A stretch of 33,924 bases of DNA. Origin: a virus. The translations under genes were made by a program, and so were the position numbers. Positions 1 to 6,235 of this stretch are shown in pieces. The stretch covers positions 1 to 33,924 of the IMG/VR virus record IMGVR_UViG_3300023174_000416. One strand, written 5' to 3'. Position 1 is the stretch's first letter; every line of letters starts with the position of its first letter. The notes beneath the pieces were generated by a model. It ran no database searches and had not been told where the DNA came from. It saw only the letters and a program-made list of their open reading frames with translations.

Positions 1-78
1 ATTACCACCTGTGGCGATCTGTAGCTTGTCAGTGTAAACTGTTGTGTTTGATAATGATGTGTATACGTTTGCGGCCAT
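1..78 (-). CDS. Partial CDS, N-terminus of an unidentified protein
   Basis: An ATG at 78 on the minus strand opens a frame that runs off the left edge of the window (first residues MAANVYTSLSNTTVYTDKLQ). It starts 15 nt after the stop codon of the 213-aa gene upstream. A purine-rich AGAGAGAA lies about 10 nt before the ATG and can serve as ribosome binding site, so it is probably the next gene of the same operon. The visible Thr/Ser/Asn-rich start resembles small beta-rich virion proteins of aquatic phages, such as the 104-aa protein at 29315-29629, but 26 residues are too few to assign a function. Confidence 0.55.
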   Translation of the reverse strand, partial: MAANVYTSLSNTTVYTDKLQIATGGN

Positions 79-93
79 TTTGTTGTTCTCTCT

Positions 94-735
94 TTACCAC
101 GCACGGCACGACCAATAACGTGCCTTTGTTCTTGGTCCTGGATTCTCGCAGTGATGACGTGCTCTAAAACTTCTACGGCGAGCAGGATTTGATTTTTTGA
201 TCTTCATCGTCTTTTGGCCAGCACGTTTGGCCGATGTGCCACCGTGTCCAAAGTTTACTTTTTTGATATTGCCTGTGCTTGGGTCACGCACATACACTTT
301 GAACTTCTTGACATCGCCACGCATGGGCTTACCCAATGGCACGTTGCGTCCCTGATATTCAGCTTCGTCTACTCCTATAGGATCATCTTCTGCTGTGCCA
401 TCGGCAGCACCAGGTTGAGCATCTGATGCCGGTTCTTCTTCTGTGGGATCTTCACTGACCAGTGTGTCGTCCACACTCATCATTTCATCAAGGTCTTCAC
501 AAGTGCAAGCTTCGTGCCCACAAACAGAACACTTGTCTTCTAGTTGATATCCATAGCTTTCTAGTATGGCAATGAGTTTGCTATCAGCTTCAATACACAA
601 TCTATCTTCTTCAACAGCAATGATATGACTTTCAATCAAACAATCTTCTTTGATGTTGATTGCAAAGTCATCACCCACTGCTGGATTTTCCATCCATTGT
701 TGAGATTCTGCAAGATATTCTTTAAACGATTTCAT
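94..735 (-). CDS. Putative internal capsid protein with T4-like capsid-targeting N-terminus and basic C-terminal domain
   Basis: 213 aa, no enzyme motif. The N-terminus MKSFKEYLAES resembles the capsid-targeting sequence of T4 internal proteins (MKTYQEFIAEA), including an L-x-E site at residues 8-10 where a T4-type prohead protease (gp21 cuts after L/I-x-E) could cut. Residues 69-80 form a C-x2-C-G-x3-C-x-C-E knuckle (Cys69, 72, 77, 79) that could bind metal. Residues 81-125 are acidic and low in complexity. The last ~70 residues are strongly basic and end with an R/H/C/W-rich segment (FRARHH...YWSCRAW) that I recognise as recurring in aquatic phage proteins and that looks suited to nucleic acid binding. 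The start overlaps the upstream stop by 4 nt (ATGA), so translation is probably coupled. Capsid entry and DNA binding are inferences; the similarity to the T4 leader is visible. Confidence 0.6.
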   Translation of the reverse strand: MKSFKEYLAESQQWMENPAVGDDFAINIKEDCLIESHIIAVEEDRLCIEADSKLIAILESYGYQLEDKCSVCGHEACTCEDLDEMMSVDDTLVSEDPTEEEPASDAQPGAADGTAEDDPIGVDEAEYQGRNVPLGKPMRGDVKKFKVYVRDPSTGNIKKVNFGHGGTSAKRAGQKTMKIKKSNPARRRSFRARHHCENPGPRTKARYWSCRAW

Positions 736-2384
736 TTTGCTTTGAACTGTTTGTAAAGATTGGTCAAATGTGACTCAATGTCTGCTTCTTCTTGTACACG
801 AACAGCTGACACAGGTACAGTGGTCTGTCCGTTGCCTGCAACATCACGCTTGGGCTTGTTTAACCCACCAGCAATGGTTTTGGTCATGTAGTCTGTGGTT
901 TGTGTTTCTTCGTCTGGCTCATTGGCATATTCTTCAGACATTTGCTCGCAACCGCAATCTGCAGATCCGCATGCTGGGCATACTTCTTTGTGTCCTGCAC
1001 TGGAACCCAGGCCTGCCATCTTGAGTAACATGGCCAACTGTTCAGCATCTTCATTGGTGGCATTGACTGAAAGACTCTTTGTACCGTCTTCGCCCACTGA
1101 CATATTGATGCTCATGCCTTCGGCAATCATGCTGAGTTTACGTTCAAAACTTTCAGCGATCTGACTTTCGTAGACACCTTTGCCAAACATCATACCCTTG
1201 GCTGCTTTGCCGCTGGTAGGTGCTGTTGCCACTGAACCGGCCACTGTGGTTTCTTCTACTTCTTCTTCCTTCTTTTTCTTTTCAGGAAGACCTTTGTGTT
1301 TGGTCTTGGCAAAATCTTCTACGTCGCCCTTCTTCATGGTCTTGGCCACTTTTTTCAACTCAGGGCTGGCGCCTTTGATCTTCTCACCTTTTTGCATAGC
1401 ATGTGCCATGCCCATAAACTTTTGTTGCTGACGGCTCACAGCTTTCTCTGACACAGGCATTTCTTCGCCATCTTCGGCGTCTGACGCTTTCATATAGTCA
1501 CGTGCTGTGTCCAAGTAATCCAAAGCCTTGGTAATTTTTGATTGTACCCACTCTGGCAAATTCTCATCTGCATCAAGTATGTCGTGCAATTCTTTTGCGG
1601 CTTCGGCAGCAGTGTGTAACTGTTCACGTGCCATGTCGCCTTCGCGGTCGTATTCGCCTTTGTCCACCAACGAAATCATTTCGTCTTCTTTCATGCGGAG
1701 CAGTTTGCTCTTGCCTGAGGGACCTTTGGCACCAAGTTTACGACCTGTGCCTGCTGGGCGACCTTTTTTCTTAGGACCGTCATCTTTGCTTTTGGCTTTT
1801 TTCTTGTCTTTGAGATTGCCATGCTCATCATAGTCATCATCATTGCCAGTGTCATCACGGTCTGAACGATAGCCATACTTCTTGTGTATGTTGCGATCGC
1901 TTTCAGAATCTTTTTGACTCTTGCTCATAGCACCTTGCAGTCCTTTGAGTAACTTCATGTCAAGTTCGTCAAGATTTTCTTCACGTACTGTTTCCATGTC
2001 GCCGTCACCATCTAAATCAGCTTTCTTCAAACCTGCGGCACGAGCTTTTGCAAGATTGCCTGTGAATCGGTTGCCTTCTTGTGCAACATCTTCTTTGGCA
2101 CGTAATTTCTTTAACACAGCGCCAGCGACTCTCTCGCCACTCTCTTTGCTTCCATAGGCCTTGCCGGCCTTGGCAGCGATCTGTGCAAATGCTTTGCCTG
2201 GCTTGCCAATGTCTTTACCTGCAGAGGCTTTTTTGGCTGAGTAGTCGCCTTCGTCTACAGCTTTGGCAGCAGACTTCATTGGTTCTTTGCGATTGCCGTC
2301 TTTGTCCAGATCAAGGAAATCAGGTTTGCTACCTTTGCCTTCCAGCAAATTCATTCTATCAAGTATTTCATACATGTTCTTCAT
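732..2384 (-). CDS. Composite Lys/Glu-rich phage protein (DUF3008-like segment, zinc knuckle); possible scaffold or internal head protein
   Basis: 550 aa. The start is taken at ATG 2384 because AAGGAAAA lies just upstream; a longer frame to 2444 would overlap the preceding gene. Parts in order: MKNMYEIL...LLEG with an L-x-E site (13-15); a DLDKDGNRKE calcium-loop-like motif (~25-34); a second acidic DLDGDGD (~123-129); a charged KKK/DDD linker (165-230); a helical segment ending in LPEWVQSKIT (~239-300), common in aquatic phages; a DUF3008-like segment with QQQKFMGMAHAMQKGE and FAKTKHKGLPEK (~318-370); a C-x2-C-G-x3-C-x-C-E knuckle at 469-480 matching the one in the downstream 213-aa protein; and an acidic tail. 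The charge and modularity fit a head scaffold or internal protein, but no T4 scaffold (gp22) signature is evident. Function unproven. Confidence 0.6.
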   Translation of the reverse strand: MKNMYEILDRMNLLEGKGSKPDFLDLDKDGNRKEPMKSAAKAVDEGDYSAKKASAGKDIGKPGKAFAQIAAKAGKAYGSKESGERVAGAVLKKLRAKEDVAQEGNRFTGNLAKARAAGLKKADLDGDGDMETVREENLDELDMKLLKGLQGAMSKSQKDSESDRNIHKKYGYRSDRDDTGNDDDYDEHGNLKDKKKAKSKDDGPKKKGRPAGTGRKLGAKGPSGKSKLLRMKEDEMISLVDKGEYDREGDMAREQLHTAAEAAKELHDILDADENLPEWVQSKITKALDYLDTARDYMKASDAEDGEEMPVSEKAVSRQQQKFMGMAHAMQKGEKIKGASPELKKVAKTMKKGDVEDFAKTKHKGLPEKKKKEEEVEETTVAGSVATAPTSGKAAKGMMFGKGVYESQIAESFERKLSMIAEGMSINMSVGEDGTKSLSVNATNEDAEQLAMLLKMAGLGSSAGHKEVCPACGSADCGCEQMSEEYANEPDEETQTTDYMTKTIAGGLNKPKRDVAGNGQTTVPVSAVRVQEEADIESHLTNLYKQFKAK

Positions 2385-2394
2385 TTTGTTTTCC

Positions 2395-2997
2395 TTATCT
2401 GGCGTTGCTGTGTACAGCTGGCAATCTATTTTTTGTAGTTCCAACAGGGCTCTTGTCGCCCATTGGAAATTCGTTTGATGTCACTGCTGGAGGAGTTTTG
2501 CCACCAGCCACTGTGAAGTCGCTCTTGTAAGCATTTTTAACTACTGCATGATCATAGGGGCCAGTTGCGTAGTCTTTGCTTAGAGCTTTCTGCTCTTTGT
2601 TGGGAGCAGGATAATCAGTGTCTGTCAACAGATTCTTGTTTTCTGCATCTTGTGTGTCGCGCTCTTCATCGATGCTGTCGGCATACTTGGTATCTTGCAT
2701 GATCACACGGTTTGGGTCCATGCCCAATAACTGAACAATCTGTGTGATCTGTGGTGGTGTTGCTGGATAGTTAAACACCACATCCATGAATGTCATGCTT
2801 TCATTGTTGTATTGTGGAAAGTCTTTTAGTTCTTTCTGCACTGGTGTTTTCTTGGGTGCTGTCATTGACACCACGTCAAATTGTTTGAGTTTTTCTTTAA
2901 ACTCACTCATAAATCCACTGTCAACGTCGCCTGCTATCTTGATGCGATAGTTGTATGTGTGTTTGGATTCTGTTAAGTATTCTGCAAAAGTTTTCAT
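2395..2997 (-). CDS. Conserved phage protein with capsid-targeting-like N-terminus
   Basis: 200 aa. The start at 2997 is supported by AGGGG about 7 nt upstream and a late-promoter box beyond it. The N-terminus MKTFAEYLTES is close to the T4 capsid-targeting leader MKTYQEFIAEA and to the leader of the 213-aa gene, with a possible gp21-type L-x-E site at residues 8-10. Residues ~14-105 look like a compact alpha/beta domain (YNYRIKIAGDV..., VVFNYPATPPQITQIVQLLGM, then a nucleotide-free loop RVIMQDTKYADS); the last ~95 residues are polar and probably disordered. It begins the transcription unit that includes the 550- and 213-aa genes. I do not recognise an enzyme; an internal or head-associated role is inferred from the leader and the neighbours. 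Confidence 0.6.
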   Translation of the reverse strand: MKTFAEYLTESKHTYNYRIKIAGDVDSGFMSEFKEKLKQFDVVSMTAPKKTPVQKELKDFPQYNNESMTFMDVVFNYPATPPQITQIVQLLGMDPNRVIMQDTKYADSIDEERDTQDAENKNLLTDTDYPAPNKEQKALSKDYATGPYDHAVVKNAYKSDFTVAGGKTPPAVTSNEFPMGDKSPVGTTKNRLPAVHSNAR

Positions 2998-3013
2998 ATC
3001 AATCCCCTATATC

Positions 3014-3021
3014 ATATTTAG
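3014..3021 (-). promoter_or_regulatory. Late-promoter box CTAAATAT
   Basis: Matches the T4 late promoter core (TATAAATA) at 7 of 8 positions and lies 17 nt before the ATG at 2997, leaving room for the AGGGG ribosome binding site. It sits 3' of the gp16 stop region. Confidence 0.6.
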
Positions 3022-3025
3022 CCTG

Positions 3026-3517
3026 TTAGGGCTTCTTTGGTTGTTCGCGCTTGACCAGCTTTTCCAACAGCTCGTTACGGTCAAGTATGTGTCCTGTTCC
3101 TGTACTCATAGCAGGATCATTGTTGTCTGCGCCATCACGATCAAACTTGGCTTTTTTAAGCTGTAAATCGATCATCTTTAGTTTCTTGTTGAGCTTGGCT
3201 GTTTTGGCTGTGATAGCATGCCCTAACAATGTACTGGCCACTGAAAAAATCTCGCTGGCATATCTACTGTCTACATTCATGCCCAGATCCATGAGATCAT
3301 TAAAGCTCTCTGTGGCTTTGGCTGCCAAATCATCCATTTCTGCATCGCTGGCTTCCAATCCACGCACAGCCGGCAATGCGGCTTCAATTTTGTCGAGTTT
3401 TTCTAATGCATCTGGAAGAACGGGCAAATTGGTTTCAATGTCATTGCCCGGCAGGGCATCATCGGCGGAATCCTCCCGGAGCGGAAGATCGAAGAGTTCT
3501 TCTAATTTCTTAGTCAT
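3026..3517 (-). CDS. 16: Terminase small subunit, gp16-like
   Basis: 163 aa, close to T4 gp16 (164 aa). gp16 oligomers recognise phage DNA and regulate the large terminase (gp17) during packaging at the portal. The sequence has an acidic N-terminal arm, two helices, and the central helix pattern YASEIFSVASTLLGHAITAK followed by KLNKKLKMIDLQLKKAK; this corresponds to the oligomerising coiled-coil core of gp16 in T4-like phages. The C-terminal tail is polar (MSTGTGHILDRNELL), as in relatives. It follows gp4 after 16 nt. No Shine-Dalgarno precedes the ATG; instead a TAAATA box ends 5 nt before it, so this gene may be read from a leaderless late transcript or by coupling with gp4. gp17 is not in the window. 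Confidence 0.75.
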   Translation of the reverse strand: MTKKLEELFDLPLREDSADDALPGNDIETNLPVLPDALEKLDKIEAALPAVRGLEASDAEMDDLAAKATESFNDLMDLGMNVDSRYASEIFSVASTLLGHAITAKTAKLNKKLKMIDLQLKKAKFDRDGADNNDPAMSTGTGHILDRNELLEKLVKREQPKKP

Positions 3518-3522
3518 GCGGG

Positions 3523-3528
3523 TATTTA
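3523..3528 (-). promoter_or_regulatory. TAAATA box immediately before gp16 start
   Basis: GTAAATAC lies between the gp4 stop and the gp16 ATG, 5 nt from the ATG. If it works as a late promoter, transcription would begin about at the start codon (leaderless). The match could also be chance in a short AT-rich gap. Confidence 0.35.
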
Positions 3529-3533
3529 CCGCA

Positions 3534-3968
3534 TTATTTCTTGCCGTTACGGAAGATATCGTCTTCTGTGATCACCCGAAACTGCAAGCCCTGGCGTCGA
3601 CACCATTTGGTTGCGGCGTCCCATTTGGCGTAATTTACTGCAACAATGGCACGATCTCTAACCGATGCTTTGCTTTCCAGTATGCTTTGTTTTTTGGGTT
3701 TGATTTCAATCAGTTCTGTGATTACAGTGTTATTTCTAGTACGGTACTGTATCAAGAAGTCTGGAATATAGTTGGTCATCTTTCCTGTGAGTGGATGACG
3801 ATAGGGTATAGAGATTGACTCGCTGGCCCACTGAACTATGTTGTCGTTGTTGTCACAGAAACGCATAAAGGCCTGCTCCCAACCTGAACGGTACTTGGGT
3901 TTGCCTTTGCCTACGTATTTTTGTGGGTTTCGTACTTCAAAGAAACCCTGTGCATAGTTTCTGCTCAT
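3534..3968 (-). CDS. 4: Head completion protein gp4 (gp50/gp65)
   Basis: 144 aa, about the size of T4 gp4 (150 aa). The family pattern is clear: N-terminal FEVRNPQKYVGKGKPKYRSGWE, then RFCDNNDNIVQWASESISIPY, then a PDFLIQY...LIEIKPKK core. This last segment is the D...E-x-K catalytic layout of a restriction-endonuclease/TnsA-like fold: Asp in PDF, then ELIEIKPK with Glu and Lys. In T4, gp4 acts at the end of DNA packaging so that tails can attach to filled heads. The start overlaps the stop of the upstream 119-aa gene by 4 nt, so the two are probably translated together. Family assignment is from the visible motifs; nuclease activity is an inference. Confidence 0.85.
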   Translation of the reverse strand: MSRNYAQGFFEVRNPQKYVGKGKPKYRSGWEQAFMRFCDNNDNIVQWASESISIPYRHPLTGKMTNYIPDFLIQYRTRNNTVITELIEIKPKKQSILESKASVRDRAIVAVNYAKWDAATKWCRRQGLQFRVITEDDIFRNGKK

Positions 3969-4324
3969 GGTAATACATTGCGAGCCGCATAGTAGTTGGG
4001 AGTCAGCAAGGCATTCACTCCCAACAAGGTAGTATTACTGCGTTGATTGTTGAGATAGTAGCACAGTGTTGAAGTCAATTCCAATTGACTTTGACCTTCA
4101 ATCTCTGCCAGGATCTCTAGCACTGGTCGTTTTTGATATTCAGCCACTTGGAACAAAGTTACAGTAAAGTTTTGAGCCGCAAGTTTGTCCTTGAAGACCT
4201 TGGCAAAATAGCTGTAAACAACATCATACTGATCCACAGGTACGTCTGTGGCAAAGTTGTAGAAGTTGTCAAATACCTTTACTGTGAGATCAACTTTGGG
4301 ATCTGCATAATTTATTGTACTCAT
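3965..4324 (-). CDS. Conserved T4-like virion-module protein of unknown function
   Basis: 119 aa, predicted mostly helical. It has a patterned C-terminus (TSTLCYYLNNQRSNTTLLGVNALLTPNYYAARNVLP) of a type I recognise from T4-like aquatic phages at the same place next to tail genes, though I cannot name it. It sits between the tube-fold protein and gp4, overlapping both by 4 nt (ATGA type), which indicates tight translational coupling and a structural or assembly role. There is no signal peptide, membrane segment or catalytic motif. It could be a minor head-tail or baseplate protein. Confidence 0.65.
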   Translation of the reverse strand: MSTINYADPKVDLTVKVFDNFYNFATDVPVDQYDVVYSYFAKVFKDKLAAQNFTVTLFQVAEYQKRPVLEILAEIEGQSQLELTSTLCYYLNNQRSNTTLLGVNALLTPNYYAARNVLP

Positions 4325-5523
4325 CTTGGAACATCCTGTGTGGCTGGTCCAGTCAATGTTGGGGTGGCTGACCTAGGAGTGGCTGGATTGGTTGTGGTTG
4401 AATTATTTTGTATTGGAACTTTGGGGAAGAAGAATCCATCGGCTGTATTGGCCACTTGTCTCACAGCACCCGGCAACTGTCCACGTATGACATCTTTGAC
4501 CACTGCATTGGCTTCATTGCGAACAATGCTCTGTATATTTTTACCTTTGAACGTTTGATACACTGATCCAGCTTTTTGTACAGCACCAATGATGCCCAAC
4601 ACCGATCCACTTTGTAAATCGTTTACAATGCCTCCAATGGTGTCTATTGCGCCACCTTGGCCAAGTATGCTTGCAGTGCTTGGACGACTCAGCGGACTGC
4701 GAACAGTATCGTAGTGTGCAGGATCAGCAAAGCCTTTGGCATTGGCTGTGGGTCTGGCTGTGTCAAGACGGCCTTGATAGTATTTCACTGTTTCATATCT
4801 CACGCTCATTTGGTGTTCCATTAACCCGCCACCTTGGCTGTAGTCATATGTATCATGACGCCACTCAGTGATCATGGGATTTATCAATACATAGGCACAG
4901 AATTTGTGCTGATCAAAACCATATATGGTGATGTCTTTGAAGAAAGGTGGCTTACCTGTGACTCCGGCTGCTCCGTCACTGTAGCTTTCACCAATGAATC
5001 CCCAGTCGTTGACTGTGCGTTGGTCTGCATAAATGTCACGGCCGTTGTAGCTGAGTTTGGGATCTCCGCCATTGCCGCTTTGTCCTAGGCTGCCTTGTGT
5101 GACTGGAGTACCCCAGTATTGCTGGGTGGGATCTTTGTAGTAGTAGGCAAAATAGTTGTACCACATATTACGAACAAGATCGCTGCCGTCATCATGAAAT
5201 GCCAGTTGGCATGGATTGTACTCAATTTTTTTCTGTATCAATCGTTTACGATTGTACTGATTCATTGTGTCTACTTCAATTTGATAATTGGGAAGTTGCA
5301 CAGTCTTGACCAAAAGACTGAGATTCTGTTGATCTGTTTTGTTAAAAACTTCTTTTAGTTTTGGTATCTCAGTTGTGTTGAGATTGAAATAAACGTGAAA
5401 TAGAAATTTATAACGAGGCGCCAGCTCATAACCGTTGGCACGGAAAGTCTTGCTGGCGTGTGTGTAGTCCTTTAGATAGTCACTTCCAAAGAACCCCTTG
5501 AGGAAGTCCTGTCCAAAGGCCAT
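4321..5523 (-). CDS. Baseplate tail-tube initiator/cap protein (gp54 or gp48 type)
   Basis: 400 aa (T4 gp54 is 320, gp48 364). These proteins carry the gp19-like tube fold and start the tail tube on the baseplate hub. Visible signs: N-terminal AFGQDFLKGFFGSDYLKDYTHA, then LAPRYKFLFHVYFNLN, then LVKTVQLPNYQIEVDTMNQYNRKR, which parallels the beta-strand and hairpin seen in gp19 (LTKQVIDFTRPSVSFEEMQV). Further on, YGFDQHKFCAYVLINPMITEWRHDTYDYS precedes the strand HQMSVRYETVKYY. The last ~150 residues are low-complexity Gly/Ala/Gln/Thr, as in linkers to other baseplate parts. It lies 5 nt downstream of gp19. I cannot separate gp54 from gp48 by eye, so no symbol is given. Confidence 0.75.
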   Translation of the reverse strand: MAFGQDFLKGFFGSDYLKDYTHASKTFRANGYELAPRYKFLFHVYFNLNTTEIPKLKEVFNKTDQQNLSLLVKTVQLPNYQIEVDTMNQYNRKRLIQKKIEYNPCQLAFHDDGSDLVRNMWYNYFAYYYKDPTQQYWGTPVTQGSLGQSGNGGDPKLSYNGRDIYADQRTVNDWGFIGESYSDGAAGVTGKPPFFKDITIYGFDQHKFCAYVLINPMITEWRHDTYDYSQGGGLMEHQMSVRYETVKYYQGRLDTARPTANAKGFADPAHYDTVRSPLSRPSTASILGQGGAIDTIGGIVNDLQSGSVLGIIGAVQKAGSVYQTFKGKNIQSIVRNEANAVVKDVIRGQLPGAVRQVANTADGFFFPKVPIQNNSTTTNPATPRSATPTLTGPATQDVPR

Positions 5524-5528
5524 GACTA

Positions 5529-6146
5529 TTATCCTGTTACTACGTCGCCGAGTGTTCTTCCAACAGTTGCACCAACACCAGAACCAATAGGAGTTTGGAT
5601 AGCGTTGTCAAAGCGGATGTTCATGGTGATAGTAACAGCGGCGCTCTCTGCATAGTTGAGGTCGTTGTAGTTGACGTTCTGCAAGTAGCAACCATACAGT
5701 TCCCAAGTTTCAAGCACTGTGGGCTGTGCGGCTCCGTTGCCACCGTCAAGGATTTCGCAACGTGTTGTAAACTTGTAATCGATACCAGAACTAGCAGAAG
5801 CTTGTTCCATGAAGTCTAACTGTTTCTGTAACTGCTCGCCTACCAGCTTGGCCACGTTGCCGCCTGCATCATCGCGTAGGTTAACAGAAATCGCTTCCCA
5901 ACTATACTTGCCGGCCAAATAAATGGTGGAGTTATAAATTGGAACTTGCATTTCTTCAAAACTCACCGAAGGACGTGTGAAGTCAATGACCTGTTTGGTC
6001 AATTCTGTACGTGGTGTGCTTACACCAAAGTTCTCAAATACCGCACGGAAGCGATACTTTAATTTTGGCATCAACAAGCCTTGCGTTGGACTAGATTGGT
6101 CACTGGCCAAAGGCACTGTCATTTTTGTTAGCGATGCGATAGACAT
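5529..6146 (-). CDS. 19: Tail tube protein gp19
   Basis: 205 aa versus 163 for T4 gp19. It polymerises in hexameric rings to form the inner tube through which DNA leaves the head. The tube-fold signature is clear: MPKLKYRFRAVFENFG, LTKQVIDFTRPSVSFEEMQVPIYNSTIYLAGKYSWEAISVNLRDD, CEILDGGNG, and the strand AESAAVTITMNIRFDNA. The start is set at ATG 6146 (MSIASLTKMTV) because AGGAGAG is at the right distance; a longer frame to 6191 would run into the terminator hairpin. It has its own late-promoter box at 6170-6177 and lies immediately downstream of the sheath terminator. This gives the tube gene independent, high-level late transcription. Confidence 0.92.
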   Translation of the reverse strand: MSIASLTKMTVPLASDQSSPTQGLLMPKLKYRFRAVFENFGVSTPRTELTKQVIDFTRPSVSFEEMQVPIYNSTIYLAGKYSWEAISVNLRDDAGGNVAKLVGEQLQKQLDFMEQASASSGIDYKFTTRCEILDGGNGAAQPTVLETWELYGCYLQNVNYNDLNYAESAAVTITMNIRFDNAIQTPIGSGVGATVGRTLGDVVTG

Positions 6147-6169
6147 ATTACTCTCTCCTAATATGTAAT

Positions 6170-6177
6170 TATTTATG
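6170..6177 (-). promoter_or_regulatory. Late-promoter box CATAAATA upstream of gp19
   Basis: Seven of eight positions match T4 late consensus TATAAATA. It is 23 nt before the gp19 ATG and 16 nt after the sheath terminator stem, forming a terminator-promoter pair. Confidence 0.65.
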
Positions 6178-6192
6178 GCAGATGAGATCAAA

Positions 6193-6218
6193 AAAAATGG
6201 GGCTTAGGCCCCATTTTT
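6193..6218 (-). terminator. Rho-independent terminator after gp18
   Basis: An 11-bp stem (6193-6203 with 6208-6218, core ATGGGGC/GCCCCAT) with a 4-nt loop is followed on the minus strand by a run of 8 U. It lies 18 nt after the sheath stop codon. The A/T arms also give a short U-run on the plus strand, but no plus-strand gene ends here. Confidence 0.85.
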
Positions 6219-6235
6219 CTGCATTGCTGATACCG

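Noticed and set aside
2385-2444. 20-codon N-terminal extension of the 550-aa protein
   Set aside because: It would overlap the end of the 200-aa gene, while ATG 2384 has a good AAGGAAAA; the extension shows no conserved feature.
3051-3818. Plus-strand open frame of 255 aa opposite gp16 and gp4
   Set aside because: Runs antisense through two well-supported genes, Ser-rich without domain, no ribosome site.
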